A stretch of 64,000 nucleotides of DNA, taken from NCBI RefSeq assembly GCF_013155125.1, contig NZ_CP053564.1, forward strand, positions 6,765,501 through 6,829,500, read 5' to 3'. Below the pieces are notes generated by a model. That model was not told the DNA's origin and did no database searches. It was given only the letters and a program-made list of their open reading frames with translations. A program made the translations under genes and the position numbers. Source of the stretch: Pseudonocardia broussonetiae. GTDB taxonomy: Bacteria > Actinomycetota > Actinomycetes > Mycobacteriales > Pseudonocardiaceae. This document shows positions 30,874 through 39,265 of the stretch, piece by piece; position 1 is the first letter of the stretch, and each line of letters starts with the position of its first letter.

Positions 30874-31572
30874 TCAGCTGTCCCCGCCCTTCGGCGAGGT
30901 CAGCGCGCGGTGCGCCTCGACCGCACGCGACGTCCGCGGCACGTCGCCCGCCGTGATGGCCGCGACGAGCTCGGCGTGGACGTCGACCCGTGTGCCCAGG
31001 TACGCCGCGTCGTCGGCGGTGTCGGCGTCCGGCCGGCTGGGCAGGCCCTCGACCTGGGCCATCGTGCCCAGGTAGACGCTCCGGGCGATCTCGTTCGGGG
31101 TGATCTCGGCGATGCGCCGGTGCAGCTCCCAGTTCGCCTGCAGGAAGTCGGCCCGGGACGTGGCCCGCTCCCGCATCGACGCCATGATCGCGTCGAGGTC
31201 ACGGACGTCGCGATCGGTGCGGTGCAGTGCCGCGTCGACGTCGATCAGCTCCTCGAGGGCGTCCCGGACCGCGAGCGCGTCCCTGACCCGCGCGGGGTCC
31301 TGGGACACCGACAGCAGGGTGTGGCGCATCCGCACCACCGCGGCGGGCTGAGCGACGAACAGGCCACCGCTGCGGCCGAGCCGGACGTCGACGGCTCCGC
31401 GCTCGGACAGCAGCCGCGCCGCCTCGCTGATGGTCGCGCGGCCGAGCCCGGTCTGCTCGCGCAGCTCGTCCATCGTCGCGATGCGACTCCCCTCGGTGAG
31501 CTCGCGCTCGACGATCCACCGCTCGATCTCGGTGGCCAGCGACTGGGCCCGCGTCTGCGGCACGGAAAACAC
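30874..31572 (-). CDS. GntR-family regulator (FCD-type)
   Basis: 232 residues. Winged helix RAQSLATEIERWIVERELTEGSRIATMDELREQTGLGRATISEAARLLSERGAV, then an FCD-like helical domain (VRDALEELIDVDAAL, NWELHRRIAEITP, VDVHAELVAAITAGD). The GTG at 31572 lies in an ACCCGAC half-site. It is divergent from the flavin hydroxylase operon and probably regulates that operon and the ferredoxin-P450 operon through the ACCCGAA palindromes. Confidence 0.9.
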   Translation of the reverse strand: MFSVPQTRAQSLATEIERWIVERELTEGSRIATMDELREQTGLGRATISEAARLLSERGAVDVRLGRSGGLFVAQPAAVVRMRHTLLSVSQDPARVRDALAVRDALEELIDVDAALHRTDRDVRDLDAIMASMRERATSRADFLQANWELHRRIAEITPNEIARSVYLGTMAQVEGLPSRPDADTADDAAYLGTRVDVHAELVAAITAGDVPRTSRAVEAHRALTSPKGGDS

Positions 31573-31577
31573 CCGAC
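31571..31577. promoter_or_regulatory. Possible operator half-site at the GntR start
   Basis: ACCCGAC matches the left arm ACCCGAA of sites A and B in six of seven positions and overlaps the GntR start codon; the right arm is degenerate. Could serve autoregulation. Confidence 0.25.
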
Positions 31578-31632
31578 CACTTTACGACGGGGGGCTTGAC
31601 ATCGGGGCCGCGCCGTCGAAAGATCTCAAAAG

Positions 31633-31649
31633 ACCCGAAGGATTCGTGG
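31633..31649. promoter_or_regulatory. GntR-type operator, site B
   Basis: ACCCGAA-GGA-TTCGTGG: perfect left arm, right arm 5 of 7 relative to site A. Located 34 bp upstream of the flavin hydroxylase ATG at 31683. With flanking AAAAG it repeats the AAAGACCCGAA block of site A. Confidence 0.5.
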
Positions 31650-31682
31650 GTTTCACTGCGATGGCGCGTGAACAGGAGCAGC

Positions 31683-33227
31683 ATGAGTGACACCACCGAC
31701 GTCGTCGTCGTCGGCTTCGGCCCGGCCGGGGAGATGCTCGCGTCCCTGCTGGGCCGGCACGGCCACCGGATCGTCGTGCTCGAGAAGTTCCCGGAGCCCT
31801 ACGGGCTCCCCCGGATGAGCACCCTCGACGGGGAGGTCGCGCGGCTGCTCCAGCACGCCGCGGACCCGGCGGAGGCGCTCGCGGAGTCGCTGCCGGTGCG
31901 CACGGTCGAGATCTGGGGCTCGGACGGCAAGCAGAAGGGCCGGTTCGACTGGGACTACAAGCGCGGCGGCCACTGGTCGCACCTGACGCTGCACCAGCCG
32001 AACATCGAGACGGCGATGGGGCGGCGCATCGCGACGTTCCCGAACGTCGACGTCCGCTGGGGCACGAGCGTCGTGGACCTGCGCGCCGACAGCACCGGGT
32101 ACACGGTCACGACGTCCGGCGGGGACAGCGTGACCGCCCGCTACGTGATCGGCATGGACGGCGCGAGCGGCTTCGTGCGCGACGCCGTCGGGATCGACGT
32201 CGAGGTCATCCACCACCACGACGACCGCTGGATCCTCACCGACTACGACGTGGTCGAACCCCTGCCCCGGGGCCTGGAGAACCGGTGCTACTTCGACCTC
32301 GACTTCGAGCAGCCCTACTTCTGGGGTCCGAACGGAGCCGGGCGGGTCCGGTCGGACGTGCGGATGCTCCCGGGTGACGACGGGCAGGTCGAGGCCGCCG
32401 AGGAGCGCGGGCTGGAGTTCCTGGAGCGGCGGGTGGGCATCCCGCGCCGGCACGTCCGGCAGACCCGGCGGAAGCTCTACACCTTCCGCAGCCAGATCGC
32501 GGGCGCGATGCGGAAGGGCGACGTGTTCATCGGCGGCGACTCGGCCCACGCGATGACCCCGTACATGGGGCAGGGCGCGTGCACCGCCATGCGCGACGCG
32601 GCCAACCTGGCGTGGAAGCTCGATCTCGTGCTGCGCGGCGTCGCGCGGGACGCGCTGCTCGACACCTACGAGGCCGAGCGCCTCCCGCACTCGCGCTTCT
32701 TCGTGGAGGGCTCGCTGGCCGCCTACAAGATGGTCAACCCCGCCACGACCGAGGAGGCCGCGGCCCGCGACGGCTACCTCGAGGCGACCGGTGGCGACGT
32801 CACGCCCCCGATCCCGCCGCTGCGCGGGGGGGTCCAGCACCGCCTGCCCGACGGCGACTACGGCGCGCAGGCCGGGGAGGTCGCGATCCAGGGCGTGGTG
32901 CGCATCGGCGAGCGCCAGGGCCTGCTGGACGACCTGGTCGGCCACGGCTTCCACATCGTCTCCACGCTCCCGCTGGAGGACCTCGTGGGCCCGGAGCGCC
33001 ACGCCCGCCTCGCCGAGCTCGGCGTCCGGGTGATCCACCTCGGCGACGGCCGGGTGGAGGACGTCGAGGGCGCCTACCGCGACTTCCTCGCCGAGCACGG
33101 CGCCACGACCCTGCTCTCCCGGCCCGACACCTACCTCTTCGGGCTGGCGGACGGCCCGGACCGGTCGCTCGCGCTGATCGACGACCTCCTCGCGCAGATC
33201 CCGGCTCCGGCCCGGGTGCCCGCGTGA
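31683..33227 (+). CDS. FAD-dependent aromatic hydroxylase (MhpA-like class A monooxygenase)
   Basis: 514 residues. FAD motif VVVVGFGPAGEMLASLLGRHGH at the N-terminus, the second FAD/NAD contact YVIGMDGASGFVR (about 157-169), and GDSAHAMTPYMGQGACTAMRDAANLAWKLDL (about 281-311) match phenolic hydroxylases of the 3-(3-hydroxyphenyl)propionate type. It adds an OH next to a phenol or enol. The ATG at 31683 with AGGAG before it is preferred to longer in-frame starts. First gene of a seven-gene operon. Confidence 0.92.
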   Translation: MSDTTDVVVVGFGPAGEMLASLLGRHGHRIVVLEKFPEPYGLPRMSTLDGEVARLLQHAADPAEALAESLPVRTVEIWGSDGKQKGRFDWDYKRGGHWSHLTLHQPNIETAMGRRIATFPNVDVRWGTSVVDLRADSTGYTVTTSGGDSVTARYVIGMDGASGFVRDAVGIDVEVIHHHDDRWILTDYDVVEPLPRGLENRCYFDLDFEQPYFWGPNGAGRVRSDVRMLPGDDGQVEAAEERGLEFLERRVGIPRRHVRQTRRKLYTFRSQIAGAMRKGDVFIGGDSAHAMTPYMGQGACTAMRDAANLAWKLDLVLRGVARDALLDTYEAERLPHSRFFVEGSLAAYKMVNPATTEEAAARDGYLEATGGDVTPPIPPLRGGVQHRLPDGDYGAQAGEVAIQGVVRIGERQGLLDDLVGHGFHIVSTLPLEDLVGPERHARLAELGVRVIHLGDGRVEDVEGAYRDFLAEHGATTLLSRPDTYLFGLADGPDRSLALIDDLLAQIPAPARVPA

Positions 33228-34012
33228 CCGTGGCCGTCGCGGCGACGCGCACCCACGAGTTCGCCCCCGGCCTGCGGCTGGAGGTGCACCGGCCACCCGG
33301 CCGGTCCCCCGGCACCGTCGTCTACCTGCACGGCGGCGGGTTCGTCACCGGCGACCGGACCACGGACCGGGAGCGGATCCGGGCACTGGTCGCGCACGGG
33401 CTGACCGTCGTGGCGCCGGACTACCGCCTCGCCCCCGCCGCGACGTTCCCCGCCCCGGTGGACGACGTGCGGGCCGCCGTCGACTGGGTCCGCGCCCACC
33501 CGGACGAGACCGGCGCCACCGACGGCGCGGTCGCGCTCTGGGGCGCGTCCGCGGGCGCCGTGCTCGCCGCCCTCGCCGCACTGTCCGGCCCCACCGCCGT
33601 GCAGGCGGTCGTGTCCTGGTTCGGCTTCAGCGACATCTCGACGTACTCCGCACGCAGCCCGCTGGAGGCGGCGCTGCTGCCTCCCGGTGGCCCCGCGCAC
33701 GCGCTGCTGGGCGTCGCCGATCTCGCCGCGGCGCCCGACCTGGTCCGGGAGGCGAGCCCGGTCAGCCACGTCCGTGCCGCCGCCCCGCCGTTCCTCATCG
33801 CGCACGGCGACCGGGACCGCATGGTCGACATCGCCGAGAGCAGGCGGCTGCACGACGCACTGACCCGGGCCGGGGCCCGCAGCACGCTGCTGGTGCTCGG
33901 CGGGGCGGGGCACGAGGATCCTGCCTTCGACGACCCGAGCAGCATCGCCGTCACCGCGGCGTTCCTGCGCAGCCACCTGCAGACGACGACGCGAGGAGAC
34001 CGACATGAGTGA
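33224..34012 (+). CDS. Alpha/beta hydrolase (HSL-type, HGGG motif)
   Basis: 262 residues. Oxyanion-hole motif YLHGGGFVTG, nucleophile elbow LWGASAGAVLAAL, and catalytic Asp/His in HGDRDRMVDI and GGAGHEDP. Starts at GTG 33224 overlapping the hydroxylase stop. It belongs to the carboxylesterase/lipase HSL group rather than the MhpC C-C hydrolases. It may hydrolyse an ester or enol-lactone of the pathway. Confidence 0.92.
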   Translation: MTVAVAATRTHEFAPGLRLEVHRPPGRSPGTVVYLHGGGFVTGDRTTDRERIRALVAHGLTVVAPDYRLAPAATFPAPVDDVRAAVDWVRAHPDETGATDGAVALWGASAGAVLAALAALSGPTAVQAVVSWFGFSDISTYSARSPLEAALLPPGGPAHALLGVADLAAAPDLVREASPVSHVRAAAPPFLIAHGDRDRMVDIAESRRLHDALTRAGARSTLLVLGGAGHEDPAFDDPSSIAVTAAFLRSHLQTTTRGDRHE

Positions 34013-34448
34013 CCACAGCCTGGCCGACGCCCGGGTCGAGGACCGCGCGCTGATCGCGGCGGTGATGCACCGCTACGCCGCGATGGCGAAGGAGGAGGCC
34101 GATTTCACCGGTATGGCCGTCCTCTACACCGGCGACGCCACGATCCGCTTCCCCGACGGGCTCGAGGTCGGGCCGCACGAGATGGCCAAGGTCGTCCGGG
34201 GCAACGAGCCGACGGCGATCCGGCACCACGCCACCACGATCGACATCGCGTTCACGGGTGACACCGAGGCGCAGGTCAGCACGATGTACCTCGCCGTCAC
34301 CGACGAGGCCGCGCCCGACCACTGGGGCCGGTGGGAGGACCGCTTCGTCCGGCAGCCCGACGGCCGCTGGCTGATCAGCGACCGCTCGATCGTCGTCGAC
34401 GGCGCGGCCCCCGGTGGCTGGCTCGCCCGCCAGTACGGGGGCGGCTGA
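34005..34448 (+). CDS. SnoaL/NTF2-like protein
   Basis: 147 residues in the cone-shaped alpha+beta barrel pattern: DRALIAAVMHRYAAMAKEEAD, YTGDATIRFPDG, IRHHATTIDIAF, and WEDRFVRQPDGRWLISDRSIVVDG. Members act as hydratases, isomerases or polyketide cyclases, or as small binding proteins. Overlaps the hydrolase by eight bases; the following FAH gene starts on its stop (TGATG). Confidence 0.88.
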   Translation: MSDHSLADARVEDRALIAAVMHRYAAMAKEEADFTGMAVLYTGDATIRFPDGLEVGPHEMAKVVRGNEPTAIRHHATTIDIAFTGDTEAQVSTMYLAVTDEAAPDHWGRWEDRFVRQPDGRWLISDRSIVVDGAAPGGWLARQYGGG

Positions 34449-35269
34449 TGCGGATCACCGGGTACGAGCACGCCGGCACGGTCCACGTGGCCGCGCGGGA
34501 CGGCGAGGAGCTCATCGCCCTGGGCCCGGTCGAGGCCTTCTGGCAGGACCCCTACCGGGCGATCGAGGACGGCCTGCGAGCCGACACCCGCCTCCCGGCG
34601 GGGAGCGTGCGGCCAGCGCCGCCGGTCAGGCCGTCGGCCCGCATCCTGTGCGTCGGCCTGAACTACCGGGAGCACGCGGCGGAGGGACCGTTCGACGTCC
34701 CCGAGCACCCGACGATCTTCGGCCGCTGGACGGCGTCGCTGGCCGTCGGCGGCACGCCGGTGCAGGTCCCCGTCGACGAGGCGGGACTCGACTGGGAGGC
34801 CGAGGTGATGGTCGCGGTGGGCCGCCCGCTGAGCTGCGCCGCGCCGCACGAGGTCGAGGCCGCCGTGTTCGGCTACGCCGCGTTCAACGACATCACCGCG
34901 CGGCGCGCCCAGAAGCTCACCACCCAGTGGACGCTCGGCAAGAACGCCGACCGCAGCGGACCCATGTCCGACCTCGTCACCCGCGACGAGGTCGGCGAGC
35001 TGGGGCGGCGGAAGGTGGTCAGCCGGGTCAACGGCGAGGTCATGCAGGAGTCCACCACCGACCAGATGATCTTCAGCGTCGCCGACGTCCTCTCCTTCAT
35101 CAGCCGGACCTTCACCCTGGCGCCCGGCGACCTGGTCGCGACCGGCACCCCGGCCGGGGTGGGTTACGCGCGCACGCCCCCGAGGCTGCTGCAGCCCGGC
35201 GACGTCGTCGAGGTCGAGGTCGAGGGCATCGGCGCCGTCAGCACCCCCGTCAGCCACCGCACCACCTGA
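34448..35269 (+). CDS. Fumarylacetoacetate hydrolase (FAH) family protein
   Basis: 273 residues. Start of domain ILCVGLNYREHAAEG (about 59-72), metal ligands in LDWEAEVMVAVGR and GYAAFNDITARRAQ, and the TGTPAGVGY loop near 238 are typical. Family members hydrolyse 1,3-diketones or decarboxylate/isomerise ring-fission products of the homoprotocatechuate or catechol meta pathways. In this operon no ring-cleavage dioxygenase precedes it. Confidence 0.93.
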   Translation: MRITGYEHAGTVHVAARDGEELIALGPVEAFWQDPYRAIEDGLRADTRLPAGSVRPAPPVRPSARILCVGLNYREHAAEGPFDVPEHPTIFGRWTASLAVGGTPVQVPVDEAGLDWEAEVMVAVGRPLSCAAPHEVEAAVFGYAAFNDITARRAQKLTTQWTLGKNADRSGPMSDLVTRDEVGELGRRKVVSRVNGEVMQESTTDQMIFSVADVLSFISRTFTLAPGDLVATGTPAGVGYARTPPRLLQPGDVVEVEVEGIGAVSTPVSHRTT

Positions 35270-35278
35270 GAGGCCCCC

Positions 35279-35614
35279 GTGCGAGTCACCGCTCTGTCCG
35301 ACGCCGAGCCGTTCGAGTCCCCCGGTCACGACGGGGTCGCCCCGCTGTGGGTGCAGGGCGGGCCGGCGACGCCCGTCGACCGGTTCACGGTCGTCCTCTC
35401 CCGCTACGAGCCCGGCGGCCGGGCCGCACCGGCGGTCCAGCCCGCGGAGACGGTCTACGTGCTGCTCTCCGGCGCGCTCGCGTTCGAGAGCGCGGATCGC
35501 CGCGTCGTGGCCGGGCCGCACGACACCGTGCACTTCGCGCAGGGCGAGACCCGCGCCGTGACGAACGAGGGCGACGTCCCGGCGAGCATGCTGGTGATCA
35601 GGGCGAGGTCGTGA
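35279..35614 (+). CDS. Small single-domain cupin
   Basis: 111 residues. Cupin strands are visible (VVLSRYEPGGRAAPA, ETVYVLLSGALAFES, HDTVHFAQGETRAVTNEG, SMLVIRA), but the first metal motif G(X)5HXH(X)3-4E is degraded: no HxH is seen, only Glu in AETVYVLL. It may therefore not be a metal enzyme. GTG start at 35279 just after the FAH stop; overlaps the DUF3500 ATG. Confidence 0.8.
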   Translation: MRVTALSDAEPFESPGHDGVAPLWVQGGPATPVDRFTVVLSRYEPGGRAAPAVQPAETVYVLLSGALAFESADRRVVAGPHDTVHFAQGETRAVTNEGDVPASMLVIRARS

Positions 35615-36768
35615 TGGCGGACGACGTGCTGCACCACCCGCCCCGCAACCGGCCGATCGACGGAGACTTCGACCCGACCGCCGTCACCTTCGCCGCGATG
35701 GCGCTGTTCGACCACCTCACCGCCGAGCAGCGCGCCCGGATCGTGCTGCCGCTGGACGACGAGAACCGCACGCACTGGAACTTCCTGCCCGAGTCCGGCC
35801 GCGTCGGACTCCCGCTGCGCGACATGACCGACGCCCAGCGCTACCTCGCCCACCGGCTCGTCGCCCAGAGCACCTCGCTGACCGGCTACGCGAAGGCGAT
35901 CCAGGTGATGAGCCTGGAGCACGTGCTGCGCGAGCGGGACGTCGACGTCTTCGGGCACGTCGCGGCGCACTTCCGCGACCCGCACGGCTACTTCCTCACC
36001 TTCTTCGACCAGCCGCAGCCGGACCGCCACTGGGGGTGGCGGCTGGTCGGGCACCACCTCTCGCTCAACGTCACGGTCATCGGCCAGGACCGCATGGCCG
36101 TGACGCCGTTCCTGCTCGGCGCCGAGCCCGCGCGCATCGGCCCGTTCCGCGTGCTCGGCGAGGAGGAGGACCGGGCGTTCCGCCTGCTCGACGCGCTCGA
36201 CCCGGCCCAGCGCGCGACCGCGACGGTCCACCCGGTGCCGCCGCCGGACTTCGCCACCCGCTGCGTCCCGGTGATCGGCGCCGAGGAGTGGCCCGACGTG
36301 CACGGCGTCGGCCGCCGCGACGCGATGATCACCGACGCCGACCGCGCCGCGCTGCGCTACGTCCGCGGCGCGCCGCGCGGGCTCCCCCGGTCGGCGATGA
36401 CCGCGAGCCAGGCGGGCGCGTTCGACGAACTGCTCGCCTCCTTCCTGGGCAACGTGCGGCCGGCGCAGGTGGGCCGCGAGATGGACCGGATCCGCGCGGC
36501 CGGGCTCGACGACCTGCACCTCGTCTGGGCGGGCGGCCACACCGTCGACGTCCCGCACTACTTCCGCATCGAGGGCCCGGTCACCCTCGTCGAGTTCGAC
36601 AACACCGAGGACGACGCGAACCACGTGCACGCGGTGTGGCGGGACCCGACCAACGACTTCGGCGTCGACGTGCTGGCCGAGCACCGGGCCGCCCAGCACC
36701 CCACCGACCGGCACCGGGCCGACCGGCACCGCGGCCCCGCCGAGCCGGAGCGGCCGACCGATGGGTGA
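35614..36768 (+). CDS. DUF3500-family protein
   Basis: 384 residues, no signal peptide or membrane segment. Recurrent family motifs are THWNFLPES (about 49), RDPHGYFLTFF with GWRLVGHHLSLNVTV (about 125-151), and at the C-terminus WAGG.....PHYFRIEGP..LVEFDN with NHVHAVWRDP. The conserved His and Asp/Asn positions suggest a metal or catalytic centre, but the family's reaction is not known to me. It overlaps the cupin and CoA-transferase genes, so it is an integral part of this aromatic operon. Confidence 0.8.
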   Translation: MADDVLHHPPRNRPIDGDFDPTAVTFAAMALFDHLTAEQRARIVLPLDDENRTHWNFLPESGRVGLPLRDMTDAQRYLAHRLVAQSTSLTGYAKAIQVMSLEHVLRERDVDVFGHVAAHFRDPHGYFLTFFDQPQPDRHWGWRLVGHHLSLNVTVIGQDRMAVTPFLLGAEPARIGPFRVLGEEEDRAFRLLDALDPAQRATATVHPVPPPDFATRCVPVIGAEEWPDVHGVGRRDAMITDADRAALRYVRGAPRGLPRSAMTASQAGAFDELLASFLGNVRPAQVGREMDRIRAAGLDDLHLVWAGGHTVDVPHYFRIEGPVTLVEFDNTEDDANHVHAVWRDPTNDFGVDVLAEHRAAQHPTDRHRADRHRGPAEPERPTDG

Positions 36769-37957
36769 GCCGGACGACGACCGGCCGGGACCGCTCGCGG
36801 GCGCGCTGGTGCTCGACCTGTCCCGCGCGCTCGCCGGGCCGCACGCCGCCATGCTCATGGGCGACCTCGGCGCCCGCGTGATCAAGGTGGAGATCCCCGG
36901 CGGCGGGGACGAGAGCCGGGGCTGGGGTCCGCCGTTCGTCGGCGACGACGACGACCGGGTCGCCACCTACTTCCTCGCGGCGAACCGCAACAAGGAGTCG
37001 GTCGCGCTGGACCTCAAGGACCCCGCCGACCGGGCGGTCCTCGACGACCTCGTGGCCGACGCCGACGTGCTGGTGGAGAACTTCCGGCCCGGCGTGCTGG
37101 AGCGGCTCGGGCTGGGGCCGGACGTACTCCTGGCCCGCAACCCGGGGCTGGTCGTGCTCTCGATCACCGGCTTCGGTCACGACGGGCCGGACGCGCACCG
37201 CCCGGGCTACGACCAGATCGCGCAGGGCGAGACCGGGCTCATGTCGCTGACCGGCTCCGGCCCGGACGACCCGCAGCGGATCGGGGTCCCGATCTGCGAC
37301 CTGACCGCGGGCGTCAACGGGGCGACCGGGGTGCTCGCGGCCCTGCTCGAACGCACCCGCACCGGCCGCGGGCAGGTCGTCCGCACCTCGCTGCTCGCCG
37401 CCGGCGTCGGCCTGCACGCCTTCCAGGGCACCCGCTGGACGGTCGGCGCGGAGCTCGGCCGGGCGACCGGCAACCACCACCCGACCATCGCCCCGTACGG
37501 GCTGTTCGCGTGCAAGGACGGCAGCGTCCAGATCGCCGCCGCCAACGAGGCGCTGTGGCGGCGGCTCGCCGGAGCGTTCGCACTCCCCCAGGACGATCCG
37601 CGCTTCGCCACCAACGCCGACCGCGTGGCCCACCGGGCCGACCTCACCCGCGTGATCGAGCGCGCGTTCGCCGACCGGACGGCGGCGGAGCTCCTCGCCG
37701 ACCTCGACCGGCTCGGGGTGCCCACGGGCGCCGTCCGCACCCTGGACGAGGTCTACGCGTGGGAGCAGGTGGCGAGCCAGCGCCTCGTCGTGAGGGTGGA
37801 CCACCCGACCGCCGGCCCGATCCGCCTCCCCGGCCCCGTCCTGAGGTTCTTCGACGCCGACGGCACCGAGCGCACCCGCACGCGCCACACGGCACCACCG
37901 CTGCTCGACCAGGACCGCCGCGCGATCCGCAGCCGGGCCGAGGGGGGCGGCGGCTGA
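36761..37957 (+). CDS. CaiB/BaiF class III CoA-transferase
   Basis: 398 residues. N-terminal VLDLSRALAGPHAAMLMGDLGARVIKVE, the nucleotide-contact region LAANRNKESVALDL and the catalytic Asp in RPGYDQIAQGETGL (about 149) are intact. It moves CoA between carboxylic acids, here probably activating the pathway product or substrate. Overlaps DUF3500 by eight bases and ends the operon four bases from the convergent next operon. Confidence 0.94.
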   Translation: MGEPDDDRPGPLAGALVLDLSRALAGPHAAMLMGDLGARVIKVEIPGGGDESRGWGPPFVGDDDDRVATYFLAANRNKESVALDLKDPADRAVLDDLVADADVLVENFRPGVLERLGLGPDVLLARNPGLVVLSITGFGHDGPDAHRPGYDQIAQGETGLMSLTGSGPDDPQRIGVPICDLTAGVNGATGVLAALLERTRTGRGQVVRTSLLAAGVGLHAFQGTRWTVGAELGRATGNHHPTIAPYGLFACKDGSVQIAAANEALWRRLAGAFALPQDDPRFATNADRVAHRADLTRVIERAFADRTAAELLADLDRLGVPTGAVRTLDEVYAWEQVASQRLVVRVDHPTAGPIRLPGPVLRFFDADGTERTRTRHTAPPLLDQDRRAIRSRAEGGGG

Positions 37958-37961
37958 CGGG

Positions 37962-39194
37962 TCATCGCTCGCTCCCGGTACCGGTGTTCCCCGCGACGTC
38001 GATGACTCCCCGCTGGTGCAGCCCGCCGATCTCGGCGCTCGTCAGGTGGAGTGCCTCGGCGAGGACCTCGGCGGTCTCGCGGCCGAGCGCGGGCACCCGA
38101 CCCACGGGCCCGTGGTCGCCGTCGAGGCGCAGCGGGGACCGCGCGGTGATCGCCTGCTCGCCGCCGGGCAGGGTGATGTCGGCCAGCACCGGATGGTTCC
38201 CGGCGCCGTGTGCCGCCACGATCTCGGGCATCCGCCGGTAGCGACCCCACAGCACCCGGGCCCCGTCGAGCTCCTCGCTGACCCGTGCGACGTCCCGGTC
38301 CGCGAACCAGGGTCGGATGATCGCGGCGATCGTCTCCCGCAGCCGGTAGCGCTCGGCCTCGTCGTCCAGGTCCGCCCCGAGCGCCGCGGCCAGCGCTCCG
38401 AACACCTCGGTGGTGCCGGTGACCTGCTGCAGCGCGGTCCACTGCCCCGGGGTCAGCGCCACGACCATCACCCGCGTCCCGTCCCGGCACTCGACGTCGA
38501 CACCGAAGCTGCCGTAGACGTGGTTGCCGTGCCGGGGACGCTCACGGCCGCGGTCCGCGGCCTCGGAGAGCCAGCCGAGGTTCGCGACGCCGGCCAGGGC
38601 GACGTCGGCGAGCGCCAGCTCGAGGAACCGTCCCCGTCCGGTGCGGTCGCGCTCGTGGAGCGCGGCGAGCACACCGGCGGCCACCGTCATGCCCGCCGCG
38701 AGGTCCCAGGCGGGGAAGACGTGGTTGACCGGCGCGGACAGCCCTTCGGGTCCGGTGATGGTCGGGACGCCGGCCTCGGCGTTGACCGTGTAGTCCACCG
38801 CCGGCCGACCGTCGGGATGGCCCTGCAGCCGCAGGTGGATCAGGTCGACGCGGCGCTCCCGGAGCCGCTCCGGATCCATCCACCGCCGCCCCACCACGTT
38901 GTCGACGAGGATGCCGCGGCCGGGTCCGGGCGCGGTGATGAGGGCGAGGACGAGCTCGCTGCCCTCCTCGGAGCGCATGTCGACGGCCACCGAGCGCTTG
39001 CCCGTGTTCAGCGACGCCCAGTAGTAGCTCGCACCGCCCGGCGCGACCGGCCAGCGGTGCAGGTCGCTCCCGCCGCCGAGCGGGTCGATCCGGACCACGT
39101 CCGCGCCGAGCTGAGCCAGGGTCATCCCACCCGTGGGGCCCGCGACGAAGCTCGCGCACTCGACGACGTGCAGATCCGCCAGGGGCCCGGTCAC
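37962..39194 (-). CDS. CaiB/BaiF CoA-transferase, 2-methylfumaryl-CoA isomerase-like
   Basis: 410 residues. GPLADLHVVECASFVAGPTGGMTLAQLGADVVRIDP and the catalytic Asp in GRPAVDYTVNAEAG are followed by PVNHVFPAWDLAAGM and NHVYGSFGVD. This pattern resembles intramolecular CoA-transferases such as mesaconyl-C1-CoA-C4-CoA transferase (2-methylfumaryl-CoA isomerase), rather than formyl-CoA transferases. GTG 39194 is chosen as it directly precedes the domain with GGAGG close by; an ATG at 39269 is an alternative. Last gene of the ten-gene minus-strand operon. Confidence 0.85.
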   Translation of the reverse strand: MTGPLADLHVVECASFVAGPTGGMTLAQLGADVVRIDPLGGGSDLHRWPVAPGGASYYWASLNTGKRSVAVDMRSEEGSELVLALITAPGPGRGILVDNVVGRRWMDPERLRERRVDLIHLRLQGHPDGRPAVDYTVNAEAGVPTITGPEGLSAPVNHVFPAWDLAAGMTVAAGVLAALHERDRTGRGRFLELALADVALAGVANLGWLSEAADRGRERPRHGNHVYGSFGVDVECRDGTRVMVVALTPGQWTALQQVTGTTEVFGALAAALGADLDDEAERYRLRETIAAIIRPWFADRDVARVSEELDGARVLWGRYRRMPEIVAAHGAGNHPVLADITLPGGEQAITARSPLRLDGDHGPVGRVPALGRETAEVLAEALHLTSAEIGGLHQRGVIDVAGNTGTGSER

Positions 39195-39265
39195 ACCTCC
39201 ACCTCTACAGGATGGAACCGGACCTCGGGGGGGTTCGGCCGCGCGTGCGGCGCACATCGCTCCCG

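Larger units (their letters stand above)
30321..30881. repeat. Tandem intergenic repeat, about 2.2 copies of ~246-260 bp
   Basis: Unit 1 starts at 30321 (GCGTCCGGCGGTGCGAGGGAGA), unit 2 at 30567 and a truncated unit 3 at 30827, which runs into the last codons of the GntR gene. Units 1 and 2 are about 90% alike over their length. Each has a copy of the 67-nt palindrome and a GGTGATCACCGGGCCCCCGCC block. Frames through it are short and differ between units, so it is non-coding. This repeat explains most of the 685-bp gene-free gap 30189-30873. Confidence 0.85.

Noticed and set aside
30247..30956. Short frames within the 30240-30870 repeat block
   Set aside because: They follow the repeat units, differ between copies through frameshifts, lack ribosome sites and show no known motif; the block is treated as non-coding.
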